Positions 36,577 to 45,254 of a stretch of 64,000 nt of DNA are shown here, one piece after another. This stretch comes from Marinobacter qingdaonensis. GTDB taxonomy: Bacteria > Pseudomonadota > Gammaproteobacteria > Pseudomonadales > Oleiphilaceae. Location: positions 2,356,001 to 2,420,000 of the forward strand of contig NZ_JAYDCJ010000003.1 in the NCBI RefSeq assembly GCF_034555935.1, read 5' to 3'. The notes below the pieces were generated by a model. It searched no databases. It was not told the DNA's origin and saw only the letters and a program-made list of their open reading frames with translations. The translations under genes and the position numbers were made by a program. The stretch's first letter is position 1, and the number at the start of each line of letters is the position of its first letter.

Positions 36577-36592
36577 CGCAAAGGTGATGCCA
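36577..36592 (-). promoter_or_regulatory. sigma-54-type promoter of the PEP-CTERM gene
   Basis: On the minus strand TGGCATCACCTTTGCG has GG and GC exactly ten bases apart, close to the consensus TGGCACGN4TTGCW. Transcription would start near 36567, giving a leader of about 60 bases. Sigma-54 control of PEP-CTERM genes through PrsK/PrsR-type systems is known in other bacteria; those regulator genes are not in this window. Confidence 0.65.
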
Positions 36593-36804
36593 TTCCGAGC
36601 TAACTAATAAGCAAAACAATGAGGTGAGAGACGGACGCTCCCGCGCAATCTGGGGCAATACTTGGGGAAGTGTAAAAAAACGTGACAGCTGAACAGCAAG
36701 GATTCCGCGACCGAAACGTCTACATTCTTGGAGGAAGGACATGAACGGTGGGGCTCGTGAGCTAGGCTTGAATAGGCTGAAACAACGACGAGGGAACTTC
36801 CAAC

Positions 36805-38289
36805 ATGACTGTTACCCGTGAACAAAATTTGCGTCCTGAATACGATCAGGTGCTCCAGAAAATTACCGACTACGTGCTCAGCTACAAAGTAGCAAGCAAG
36901 GAAGCATTGCGAACGGCTCGGCTGTGCCTGATGGACACGCTGGGCTGCGGGCTGCTGGCGCTGCGTTTTCCAGAATGCACCAAACACCTCGGCCCCATGG
37001 TCCCCGGAACGATGGTGCCTCACGGTTCAAGGGTTCCGGGAACCTCGTTTTGCCTTGATCCGGTAAAGGCAGCGTGGGACATCGGCTGCATCATTCGCTG
37101 GCTTGATTACAACGACACCTGGTTGGCGGCGGAGTGGGGACATCCCTCAGACAATCTCGGTGGCATACTCGCGGTGGCCGATCATATATCCCAGAAGCGG
37201 GTGGCCTCGGGGGAGGCGCCATTGAAAGTGCGCGCGGTTCTAGAGGCCATGATTATGGCCCATGAAATTCAGGGTGTGCTGGCCTTGGAGAACTCGTTCA
37301 ATCGCGTTGGCTTGGATCACGTGGTGTTGGTAAAGGTCGCATCAACGGCGGTGGTGACGAAATTGATGGGTGGCAACCGCGAGCAGATCCTGTCGGCCCT
37401 TTCCCATGCCTGGGTCGACGGTCAGGCATTGAGAACCTATCGACACGCCCCCAATGCGGGTTCGCGAAAATCCTGGGCTGCAGGGGATGCGACGTCGAGG
37501 GCGGTGCGATTGGCGGATATTGCCCTACGGGGGGAGATGGGCATACCTGGCGCGCTGACCGCTCCTCAATGGGGGTTCTATGACGTCAGCTACAGCAAGA
37601 CTGTTAAGGACCAGCAGCTGAAAGCGGAATCGGATCGGCAGTTTTCGCTGCCGGAGCCCTTTGGCAGTTACGTGATGGAAAACATTCTGTTCAAGGTCTC
37701 CTACCCGGCAGAATTCCATGCCCAGACCGCCGTTGAGGCCGCCGTCGCTCTCCACCCGGAGGTCAGGGACCGAGTTGCGGAGATCGATGAAGTCGTCATT
37801 ACCACGCACGAATCAGCCATTCGGATCATTTCCAAAGATGGTGATCTGGCCAACCCCGCTGATCGCGATCATTGCCTGCAATATATGGTTGCCGTGCCTC
37901 TGATTTTCGGCGAGCTTAGTGCCGAGAGTTACGAGGACGATTTCCACGCCGCCCATCCGGAAATTGATGAACTTCGTGCCAAGATCAAGGTGGTGGAAGA
38001 CGACCGGTATACCCGTGAGTACCTGGAGTCGGACAAACGCTCGATTGCCAATGCGATCCAGATTCGGTTCTCCGACGGAAGCGAGACCGAAAAAGTGGTG
38101 GTGGAATATCCCATCGGGCACCGAAAACGCCGCAAAGAGAGCTTGCCGCTTCTGGAAAAGAAGTTTCGGGCCAATCTGCATTCGAGATTCCCGGGGCATC
38201 GGTCGGAACAACTTCTGGCGCTGTTTTCAAAACAGGCTCGACTGGAAGAGGCGGCCGTTCATAGCATGATGGATCTTCTCGTCATCTGA
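36805..38289 (+). CDS. prpD: MmgE/PrpD family 2-methylcitrate dehydratase
   Basis: Cytoplasmic cofactor-free dehydratase of the methylcitrate cycle, 494 residues. The blocks [33 protein letters not shown] (read in parts) and [13 protein letters not shown] are typical of PrpD. It likely works beside AcnD/PrpF. GAGGGAA precedes the ATG. Although it belongs functionally with the prp genes, it is separated from prpF by a PEP-CTERM gene on the other strand, so it needs its own promoter. A hairpin follows its stop. Confidence 0.92.
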   Translation: MTVTREQNLRPEYDQVLQKITDYVLSYKVASKEALRTARLCLMDTLGCGLLALRFPECTKHLGPMVPGTMVPHGSRVPGTSFCLDPVKAAWDIGCIIRWLDYNDTWLAAEWGHPSDNLGGILAVADHISQKRVASGEAPLKVRAVLEAMIMAHEIQGVLALENSFNRVGLDHVVLVKVASTAVVTKLMGGNREQILSALSHAWVDGQALRTYRHAPNAGSRKSWAAGDATSRAVRLADIALRGEMGIPGALTAPQWGFYDVSYSKTVKDQQLKAESDRQFSLPEPFGSYVMENILFKVSYPAEFHAQTAVEAAVALHPEVRDRVAEIDEVVITTHESAIRIISKDGDLANPADRDHCLQYMVAVPLIFGELSAESYEDDFHAAHPEIDELRAKIKVVEDDRYTREYLESDKRSIANAIQIRFSDGSETEKVVVEYPIGHRKRRKESLPLLEKKFRANLHSRFPGHRSEQLLALFSKQARLEEAAVHSMMDLLVI

Positions 38290-38293
38290 TTTT

Positions 38294-38313
38294 GCGAGGG
38301 CGTCTGCCCTCGC
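38294..38313 (+). terminator. hairpin after prpD
   Basis: GCGAGGGC and GCCCTCGC pair perfectly around a GTCT tetraloop, five bases after the prpD stop. The T-tract after it is short and interrupted, so efficiency is uncertain. Confidence 0.65.
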
Positions 38314-38342
38314 TCATTCGACTAGTTAACAGCTTGGGCCCG

Positions 38343-38359
38343 GTAACGATTGCGGTTAC
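38343..38359. promoter_or_regulatory. inverted repeat upstream of the exopolysaccharide operon
   Basis: GTAAC and GTTAC form a 5-base inverted repeat with a 7-base spacer, about 80 bases before the first exopolysaccharide gene in an otherwise AT-rich stretch. A possible regulator site; no promoter hexamers stand out. Confidence 0.25.
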
Positions 38360-38437
38360 AAAAATTTACATTAAACTGAAAAAATGAGCCGCCGAGGAAT
38401 GGCGACTTCAGCTTGGATGGCAACACAAGGAGTTGAC

Positions 38438-39850
38438 GTGGCCCACGTCAGATTGTTCAGGCATTACATACACTTTCCCTTCGTTGTCCTGGGCCTGATC
38501 GATTATTTTGTGCTGATCTGCAGTTTTTCACTTGCCGCTTTCTTCCACTATTTCGGCGACGCCGCCTTCTTTGTTGACAACCTGGTTTTCGTACTGCCCT
38601 CGGCAATGGTGTTCGCACTGGTCAATCTGCTCACAATGATTGCCATCGGCGTCCATAAATCCCGGCTGGAGGAAGGGATGTCGGGAATGATGCTCAGGAC
38701 CATACTGGCCTTGATAGCGGGAGTTCCCTTGGCTGGTTTGACCTATGTGTTCGGCAGCCATTGGTTATGGTACCTCGGCTCCCTGGGCGTTCTGACGTCA
38801 GCGTCGGTTTTTGGTTTTTTTCTACTGGGCATCGTGCGACTGATATTTTTCGCGGTTGCCGGCAAGGATGCCTTCAAGCGCAAGGTGCTGGTGCTGGGAG
38901 CCGGCTTCAGGGCTTGCCAGCTGCTCAAGGACCTGAGGACGCCGTTCAATCGCCAGGGCTACACCCTGGTAGGCTTCGTTCCATTGCCAGACGAGACTCA
39001 CGAAGTGCCAGACGAGTACCTGGTCTACCCCCCGCTAAGCCTGCAACAGTTCATTCAAAGCCAGCCGGTCAACGAAATCGTCGTGGCCGTTGATGATCGG
39101 CGGAAATGTCTACCCATGGAAGATCTGCTTGAGTGCAAGATGAAGGGTGTAAACATTGTCGACGGTGCCACCTTTTACGAAAGGGAATCGAGGAAAGTTG
39201 CCCTCGAAATGATCTCTCACGGTTGGCTCGTGTTTTCAGAAGGGTTCTCAGTGTCTTCGGTTTATGGCGTCGGTAAGCGATCCTTGGACATTCTTGCGGC
39301 AACCGCAGTGTTTGTTTTGGGTCTGCCGCTCATGGTGATCACCGCGATCGCCATCAAGCTCGAGGATGGCCTGAAGGCACCAATTCTGTACAGCCAGGAG
39401 CGTGTTGGTCTGAACGGCAAGGTTTTCAATGTCTATAAATTTCGCTCGATGGTTACCGATGCCGAGAAAAACGGCGCCGTGTGGGCTAGCGAGAATGATG
39501 CTCGGGTGACGCGCATAGGAAGGTTCATACGAAAAGTCCGGATCGACGAACTACCTCAGGTTTTCAATGTCTTCAACGGGAGCATGGCTTTTGTCGGCCC
39601 GCGGCCCGAGCGACCGGTTTTCGTCCGCCAGTTGAGTGAAAAAATTCCGTTCTACAGTGAACGGCATCGGGTTAAACCGGGGGTGACGGGGTGGGCCCAG
39701 CTTTGTTTTGCCTATGCCGATAACGAGGAAGACACGAGAGAAAAGCTTCGGTATGACCTTTACTACATAAAGAATCAGAGCCTGCTGCTGGATTTGTTGA
39801 TTATAATTCAGACAGTCGAAGTGGTATTGTTCAAAAAAGGATCAAGGTAG
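38438..39850 (+). CDS. polyprenyl glycosylphosphotransferase, PEP-CTERM/EpsB type
   Basis: Initiates exopolysaccharide synthesis by moving a sugar-1-phosphate onto undecaprenyl phosphate. The 470-residue protein has four or five N-terminal membrane helices, a central Rossmann-like domain (VLVLGAGFRACQLL), and a C-terminal sugar transferase with RSMVTDAE, RIDELPQ and GPRPERP. I start at GTG 38438 because AAGGAG is five bases upstream and the resulting start (MAHVRLFRHYIH) fits the TIGR03013 family. An ATG at 38384 has a poor site. It is the first gene of the cluster. Confidence 0.9.
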   Translation: MAHVRLFRHYIHFPFVVLGLIDYFVLICSFSLAAFFHYFGDAAFFVDNLVFVLPSAMVFALVNLLTMIAIGVHKSRLEEGMSGMMLRTILALIAGVPLAGLTYVFGSHWLWYLGSLGVLTSASVFGFFLLGIVRLIFFAVAGKDAFKRKVLVLGAGFRACQLLKDLRTPFNRQGYTLVGFVPLPDETHEVPDEYLVYPPLSLQQFIQSQPVNEIVVAVDDRRKCLPMEDLLECKMKGVNIVDGATFYERESRKVALEMISHGWLVFSEGFSVSSVYGVGKRSLDILAATAVFVLGLPLMVITAIAIKLEDGLKAPILYSQERVGLNGKVFNVYKFRSMVTDAEKNGAVWASENDARVTRIGRFIRKVRIDELPQVFNVFNGSMAFVGPRPERPVFVRQLSEKIPFYSERHRVKPGVTGWAQLCFAYADNEEDTREKLRYDLYYIKNQSLLLDLLIIIQTVEVVLFKKGSR

Positions 39851-39875
39851 TTTCGAGATGATGCTGGTCTCGAAA
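39851..39875 (+). repeat. inverted repeat between glycosyltransferase and export genes
   Basis: TTTCGAGA and TCTCGAAA pair perfectly around nine bases, immediately after the stop codon. No T-tract follows. It could form an RNA hairpin that lowers readthrough or stabilises the upstream message. Confidence 0.5.
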
Positions 39876-39912
39876 TAGGGAATCAAGCAAGGACATGTCG
39901 AGAGGATTCACA

Positions 39913-40554
39913 ATGTCACGGATGTACCTTTCCCCAGGCCTAGCCCTGTTGTTGATAGTTAGTCTGATTGCTGGCTGTGCGGGTCCTTCCGCCTCGTCGA
40001 GGGAAAAGATCCAGCGAGCCCTGAGCGTCACGACCCATGCCAGTGTTGAGGAGTATTTGCTGGGGGTGACGGATGTCGTCCGGGTGTCCGTGTGGCGAAA
40101 TGAAGACCTGAGCGTTGAGGTTCCGGTACGTCCGGACGGAAAGATTTCCGTGCCCCTCGTCGGGGATGTTCAGGCCAGCGGCCGTACCCCGCAGGCTTTG
40201 GCTGAAGACATAGAAAACAACTTGGCTCGCTATATTCGTCAACCTCAGGTCAGCATCGTAGTGACGTCCATGGGAAGCCACGAATACACCGATCGGGTTC
40301 GGGTCACTGGTGCCGTTGAGCAACCAGTTTCCGTGCCGCACCGAGCCGGTATGACGGTTTTGGACATTGTGCTCGGAGCCGGGGGCACCACACCCTTTGC
40401 CGCGCTTAATAAATCCATGCTGTACCGGAAAATTGATGGCGAGGTTGTGGCCATTCCGGTTCGACTGGAAGACATTTTGAACAATGGTGATGTGGCCACG
40501 AATTACGCTATTCGACCCGGAGATATTCTCAGCGTTCCAGAACGCAATTTCTGA
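39913..40554 (+). CDS. polysaccharide export lipoprotein, XrtA-system Wza-like
   Basis: Outer-membrane export channel lipoprotein of 213 residues. The signal ends with the lipobox IAGC, and the mature part has a poly-export domain (DVVRVSVWRNEDLSVEVPV, read in parts) followed by an SLBB-type domain. The short form matches the PEP-CTERM-associated export protein family (TIGR03027). I start at the second ATG (39913), which has GAGAGG six to seven bases upstream. The ATG at 39895 has its AGGA only one base away. Confidence 0.88.
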   Translation: MSRMYLSPGLALLLIVSLIAGCAGPSASSREKIQRALSVTTHASVEEYLLGVTDVVRVSVWRNEDLSVEVPVRPDGKISVPLVGDVQASGRTPQALAEDIENNLARYIRQPQVSIVVTSMGSHEYTDRVRVTGAVEQPVSVPHRAGMTVLDIVLGAGGTTPFAALNKSMLYRKIDGEVVAIPVRLEDILNNGDVATNYAIRPGDILSVPERNF

Positions 40555-40606
40555 GCAATCGGCAGTAAAGAAGGATCTTTATTAACCCAATTGAGAGGCC
40601 GATGTC

Positions 40607-42139
40607 ATGGCATTGCCCCTGTCTCAGTTACCAAAAGAAATAATCAAGGAAGTTAGCGCCAGGAAATGGTTGGCACTGGTCGTATTTATCATCGTGAGCT
40701 TTGGAATCCTGAGCGCTGGGTTTCTCTGGCCCTATAAATATCAGGCCGAAACCATCATCTTCATTGATGACCAGAACATCATTCGCCCCCTGATGGAGGG
40801 CAGTGCGGTCACTACCGAGATCAATGACACCGCATCGGCTGCACGAGAGTTGCTTTGGAGCCGAAACGTCATTGAGAAAATCGCTACAGACGAAGAAATC
40901 TTTGGCGAAGGCGCCGCTGACACTGACCGAACCACGCTGGAAGAGCGAGTTATTGGTCTGCGCTTGAATCTTTCGGTTGTGCCTCGGGGCGATAGTTACT
41001 TTGCCATAGCCTACCAGTCCGACTCCCCCATGAAAGCCTTCCAGGTAGCCCAGCGCATGGGACAGCTCTTCATTGAGGAAACCAACGCACGCAAACGGTC
41101 GGAAAGCCGCAGCGCCTACGAGTTCATCAATAATCAGGTGCGCAGCTACGAGAAACAGCTGGCAGAGGCCGAGCAACGCCTACAGGCCTTTCTTTCTGAA
41201 AATGTGGAAGGTACTGAGGCGGATGCTAACGAGCGAATGGAAACACTGAGAAGTCGGCTCGAACAAGCCGAAATGGAACGGTCCGAGCTTAATGCGCGAG
41301 AGCGGTCTCTGTCGCTGGAATTGAACCGGGTCAGCCCAACGCTTGCCCAGGGGCGAACCCAGGATGCCTATCAAACACGCATCAGCTCCCTGGAGGAACA
41401 GCTTGATAACCTGCGGCTAAGATACCACGACACCTACCCAGACATTGTGATTCTCCGGGAACAGATTCAGGAGTTGCGGCGCCAGCGGAGCCAGGAGTTG
41501 GCCCGCGGCGTAGAGGAGCCGCCTCCGGTTGACGCAGGCGAGGCCATTTCTAACCCGATTTATCAGCAGATCCAGACGGAACTCACCGCCACAAGGGCCA
41601 ATATCCAGACGCTGAACACGCGGATCAGCGGCTTTCAGAGACTGATGACGGATCAGGCCCAGCGCATGGAGCGAATCCAGGAAAACCAGGCGCAATATCT
41701 AGAGCTGACCCGTGATATGGAAGTCAACAAGGAAATTTACGATGACCTCCTGAAACGACGCGAGCGCGCCCGGGTGTCGATGCACCTGGATGTTGAGGGC
41801 CAGGGACTCAATTATCGAATAAACGAAAAGGCGCAATTCCCACTCACAGCGTCTGGACCGAGTTTCCCGCTTTTTGCCGCGGCGGGGCTGTTCCTTGGAC
41901 TGGCGGCTCCTTTCGGCGTCGCTGCGGGATTGCTTCAGATCGACCCAAGAGTGCGGGCCCGAGAGCAGCTTGAGGAAACCCTGGATATGCCTGTTTTGGT
42001 GCAGTTGCCCAAGATTCGTACCCCATTTGAGCTACGACGGGATCGCAGGGTGACATTGCTTGTTGGGGTGATTGCGGTCATTGCAGTTGTCGTCTATTTG
42101 ATTGTGGCCGGTGCAGCATTGATGGGAGTGATCGGATGA
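40607..42139 (+). CDS. polysaccharide chain-length determinant, XrtA-type Wzz
   Basis: Inner-membrane polysaccharide co-polymerase of 510 residues. One membrane helix at about 20-40 and two close to the C-terminus (about 420-445 and 485-505) bracket a long periplasmic coiled coil rich in Glu, Arg and Gln (about 170-390). The pattern matches the PEP-CTERM chain-length family (TIGR03007). Its kinase partner is separate: the next gene overlaps its stop by four bases. Confidence 0.9.
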   Translation: MALPLSQLPKEIIKEVSARKWLALVVFIIVSFGILSAGFLWPYKYQAETIIFIDDQNIIRPLMEGSAVTTEINDTASAARELLWSRNVIEKIATDEEIFGEGAADTDRTTLEERVIGLRLNLSVVPRGDSYFAIAYQSDSPMKAFQVAQRMGQLFIEETNARKRSESRSAYEFINNQVRSYEKQLAEAEQRLQAFLSENVEGTEADANERMETLRSRLEQAEMERSELNARERSLSLELNRVSPTLAQGRTQDAYQTRISSLEEQLDNLRLRYHDTYPDIVILREQIQELRRQRSQELARGVEEPPPVDAGEAISNPIYQQIQTELTATRANIQTLNTRISGFQRLMTDQAQRMERIQENQAQYLELTRDMEVNKEIYDDLLKRRERARVSMHLDVEGQGLNYRINEKAQFPLTASGPSFPLFAAAGLFLGLAAPFGVAAGLLQIDPRVRAREQLEETLDMPVLVQLPKIRTPFELRRDRRVTLLVGVIAVIAVVVYLIVAGAALMGVIG

Positions 42140-43038
42140 ATGAGCAAAAGGGGAATACCGGCCCGCTTCCCGAAGGAACGGACGAGGATCCGCCGGTAGT
42201 GGGAGATCGGGAAGGTCAGGACCAGGAGGAAGGATACTGGCTGAAAAATCGTAACGAGTTGAATCGGGACGGTGTGCCGTATTCGGAATGGGATGACTCG
42301 CGGATGCTGGTACCCAGTTCCCTGGAATTGGGACCGGGCGCCGTCGACAAGTACGTAATCAGCAAACAGATTGTTCGGATGCAGGAGCCGCGTCGGTTGA
42401 CCACCGATGACATGGATGAGCGTAGAATTGTTTATCCCGAGTCCGCCAATCGTGCCTTGGTTAACCGGTTCCGAGACCTTCGTACCAAACTGCTGGAGCT
42501 CTCGGGCGGTAACAACTTTACCATTGTGGTGAGCGCGACGGAGCGAGGTGCAGGCGCCTCCTTTGTATCTTTGAATCTGGCAGCGGCCTTCGCCTTTGAC
42601 CAATCGAAAACGGCCGTCGTCATTGACTGCAATCTCCGAGAACCTTCACTGCACGCCACCCTGGACATAATGCCGGAAACCGGTCTGACCGATTTTCTCG
42701 ACGACTCAGACTATGACATTGCACGAATCCTGTACCCTACTGGGATTCCTCGCTTACGCCTGATTCCGGCGGGAAGTCGTCGGGAAACACCGAGTGAGTT
42801 TTTCACGTCCTTCCGGATGAAACAGTTTCTCCAGGCTGTCAGGCGCAGATACCCTGATCGTTTCATTGTTCTGGATACGGCACCCGTTACCGAGTCGCCC
42901 GATGCCCGCATTCTGTCGGAATTGTGTGACTACGCCATGTTGGTCCTGCCGCACGGTCGCGTTACTCCAACGACGGTCGAGCAAGCAGCGACAGCCTTTA
43001 ATCCGCAAAAATTCGTCGGGACGGTGATCAATGGCTAG
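42136..43038 (+). CDS. BY-kinase-like ATPase with degenerate Walker A
   Basis: A 300-residue CpsD/Wzc-type P-loop protein of the XrtA-associated family (TIGR03018-like). Walker A' (VVIDC, 161-165) and Walker B (FIVLDTAP) are present, but the Walker A motif reads ERGAGAS at 136-142, with alanine where the catalytic lysine should be. The C-terminus ends FVGTVING without the usual tyrosine cluster. It may therefore be a non-catalytic partner of the chain-length protein. It has a ~100-residue acidic N-terminal region. The start overlaps the previous gene by four bases. Confidence 0.85.
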   Translation: MNEQKGNTGPLPEGTDEDPPVVGDREGQDQEEGYWLKNRNELNRDGVPYSEWDDSRMLVPSSLELGPGAVDKYVISKQIVRMQEPRRLTTDDMDERRIVYPESANRALVNRFRDLRTKLLELSGGNNFTIVVSATERGAGASFVSLNLAAAFAFDQSKTAVVIDCNLREPSLHATLDIMPETGLTDFLDDSDYDIARILYPTGIPRLRLIPAGSRRETPSEFFTSFRMKQFLQAVRRRYPDRFIVLDTAPVTESPDARILSELCDYAMLVLPHGRVTPTTVEQAATAFNPQKFVGTVING

Positions 43039-44320
43039 GAATGCTTCAGCGATGATTGGGCGCAGCATGGGATTATGCCTGTTAGGGAGCCTCCCTATGG
43101 TTCCGTCGGCCGTTCTAGCCGAACCGGCGGTCTTTTCCATCGGCTTGGATTCAAGGCTTTCAGACAATATTCGCCGCGCGCCATCCAATGAACAATCGGA
43201 TATTGAATCCAGGCTTTCTCTCGGTGTGCGCCATACCTCTGATCCCGGTAATTGCAATTCAGATATCGTAGCCAGGGGTGATTATTCGTACTGGCTTGAT
43301 GACAGCTATGATCCTGAAACTACCGCGGAGGCCGATTTCCAGGGCGATTGCCGCTTAGGGAGCAATGTTGTCTGGCAGGCGTCCGATTACTTGCGTGACG
43401 TTGCCCAGAGCAGCCGAGTCAGTAACACACCGGATGATCGGACTCAGAAGAATGTTTTCCGGACTGGCCCCATTGTCACTCTCAGAATGGGGGCCGTGGA
43501 TGACTTGGTACTGACCGCAGGTTATGAGAATACCGAGTTTCGAGAGCCAGAGCAGAAAGACGGCGAACGCTACAGCGCCAGTGTGGGTTGGAACCATTTT
43601 TTTGACCCGTCTTTCACGGCAGGCTTGAGTGTAAGTGCTGACCGATCCGAGCTGGATACTGAGGAAGAAATTGATCGAGTAACCTACAGTTTGCCCTTTA
43701 CCAAAACGTGGGAAGCTACGGCGCTGAGTGGCGCGATCGGCTACGGACAAATTGAAACGCGCTTGCTGAATCAACCGACCCAAAAGTACAACACGGTTGT
43801 CGGTAATCTTCTGCTCGTTCGGCAGGTAAACGTAACCACGCAGGTGGAGCTGGAAGTCAGTCGGGAGTTGACCGACCAGACTTCGGACCTGGATAGCCGA
43901 TTCGATGACTTTACGTTTGACCTCTCTGAAACAAGTTCAGTTGAAGTGGTGGCAATGCGGTTGGGGATCAACAACCAGCTGCGAGGCGGCTCTGAACTTG
44001 ATATAGACTTTTTTGGCAGCAGCTCCGACTACCTTGATATTGAAATCTTGGAAGAAACACTGGGGATCGATACCAACTACCGTAGGCCGATATCGGGTCA
44101 GCTCACCGGAACCGCGGGTGCCCGATATGAATGGTTTAAGTACTCTCTCGACGACACCCAAGATGAAATAGCCCTGGTCACCGCAGGCATAGAATTCCAA
44201 TTGAATCGTCAGGTGGTTTTCTTAAGTAGGGTGGGGTACGAACAACGCACCAGCGATGTGCCAAGTCGGGAATTTGACGAGGCCTGGATCCTGGCGGGTG
44301 TGGTTTATGAGTTTCGCTGA
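43031..44320 (+). CDS. outer-membrane beta-barrel, PEP-CTERM exopolysaccharide type
   Basis: A 429-residue secreted protein. The signal peptide ends near VLAE at residue 31. The rest is a succession of acidic, alternating beta strands ending in aromatic and arginine residues (VVYEFR). It resembles the TIGR03016-type outer-membrane proteins that accompany exosortase-linked exopolysaccharide genes; its exact role is not known and it may be a secretion channel. It overlaps the kinase-like gene by eight bases. Confidence 0.8.
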   Translation: MARNASAMIGRSMGLCLLGSLPMVPSAVLAEPAVFSIGLDSRLSDNIRRAPSNEQSDIESRLSLGVRHTSDPGNCNSDIVARGDYSYWLDDSYDPETTAEADFQGDCRLGSNVVWQASDYLRDVAQSSRVSNTPDDRTQKNVFRTGPIVTLRMGAVDDLVLTAGYENTEFREPEQKDGERYSASVGWNHFFDPSFTAGLSVSADRSELDTEEEIDRVTYSLPFTKTWEATALSGAIGYGQIETRLLNQPTQKYNTVVGNLLLVRQVNVTTQVELEVSRELTDQTSDLDSRFDDFTFDLSETSSVEVVAMRLGINNQLRGGSELDIDFFGSSSDYLDIEILEETLGIDTNYRRPISGQLTGTAGARYEWFKYSLDDTQDEIALVTAGIEFQLNRQVVFLSRVGYEQRTSDVPSREFDEAWILAGVVYEFR

Positions 44321-44329
44321 CCTCTGAGT

Positions 44330-44341
44330 GGCGGTAGCGCA
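44330..44341 (+). promoter_or_regulatory. ops-like element between exopolysaccharide genes
   Basis: GGCGGTAGCGCA shares the core GGCGGTAG with the RfaH-recruiting ops element (GGCGGTAGNNTG) but differs in the last two bases. It sits in a short gap between two genes of the operon rather than in the leader. Confidence 0.3.
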
Positions 44342-44357
44342 CGGACAGGAAGGTATC

Positions 44358-45227
44358 ATGGAAGGTCCGATTCAGAACGCATTAACCATCGACGTGGAAG
44401 ATTACTTTCAGGTAGCTGCCTTGGCTGAGGCGGTTGCGCCTGAGGACTGGCCAGTGATGGAGTACCGGGTAGAAGCGAACACGCATCGCTTACTCGAGGT
44501 GCTTGATCGTCATCAGACCAAAGCCACGTTTTTCACCTTGGGCTGGGTCGCGGAACGTTCCCCTGAGTTAATCCGACGTATTCATCAGGCCGGCCACGAA
44601 ATTGCCAGTCACGGCTACAGCCATCAGCTGGTTTACACACAGACGCCCGATCTTTTCCGGGAAGAAACCCGACGCTCCAAGTCCGTCCTTGAAAATATCA
44701 TCGGGGAGCCCGTTACCGGATATCGGGCCGCCAGTTACTCGATTACTGCAAAATCCCGGTGGGCCTTGGACATCCTCTGCGAGGAAGGATTCACATGGGA
44801 TTCGTCGATTTTTCCGGTTCATCATGATCGCTACGGCATGCCGGGCACACCGTTCCAGCCTTACCAGCTTCGAACCCCGAACGGTGGTCAATTGACCGAA
44901 TTCCCGCTGTCAACCTGCCCATTGGGCAACTATCGATTGCCCATTGCTGGCGGTGGATATTTCCGGCTTTTCCCCTACTGGTTCAGTCGTTGGGGACTAG
45001 GGCGGATCAATCGGGCAGGGCAGCCTTTCATTTTTTACCTGCACCCGTGGGAAATTGATAGCGATCAACCTCGCCTGAGGGTCAAGCTCCTTTCGCGCTT
45101 CAGACACTACAACAACCTGCATAAATGTATGGGCAGACTGGAGGCGCTGTTGAATGATTTCAGTTTTGCACCGGTTTCCCGTGTGCTCTCGGGTGTGCCG
45201 ATCCCGACCACAGCAGTTTCCGTCTGA
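44358..45227 (+). CDS. polysaccharide deacetylase, XrtA-system type
   Basis: A 289-residue NodB-homology deacetylase. TIDVEDYF near residue 9 provides the catalytic and metal-binding aspartates, and HEIASHGYSHQLV supplies the metal histidines. The C-terminal FIFYLHPWEID is typical of the PEP-CTERM deacetylase family (TIGR03006). It should remove acetyl groups from the exopolysaccharide or its lipid-linked units. I start at the ATG with AGGAAGG just upstream; an in-frame start ten codons earlier lacks one. Confidence 0.92.
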   Translation: MEGPIQNALTIDVEDYFQVAALAEAVAPEDWPVMEYRVEANTHRLLEVLDRHQTKATFFTLGWVAERSPELIRRIHQAGHEIASHGYSHQLVYTQTPDLFREETRRSKSVLENIIGEPVTGYRAASYSITAKSRWALDILCEEGFTWDSSIFPVHHDRYGMPGTPFQPYQLRTPNGGQLTEFPLSTCPLGNYRLPIAGGGYFRLFPYWFSRWGLGRINRAGQPFIFYLHPWEIDSDQPRLRVKLLSRFRHYNNLHKCMGRLEALLNDFSFAPVSRVLSGVPIPTTAVSV

Positions 45228-45254
45228 ACCCAGTGCCAGGATGGTCTAATCGAC

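Noticed and set aside
38336..38356. Possible sigma-54 promoter before the exopolysaccharide operon
   Set aside because: The GG and GC pairs are 8 or 14 bases apart rather than 10.
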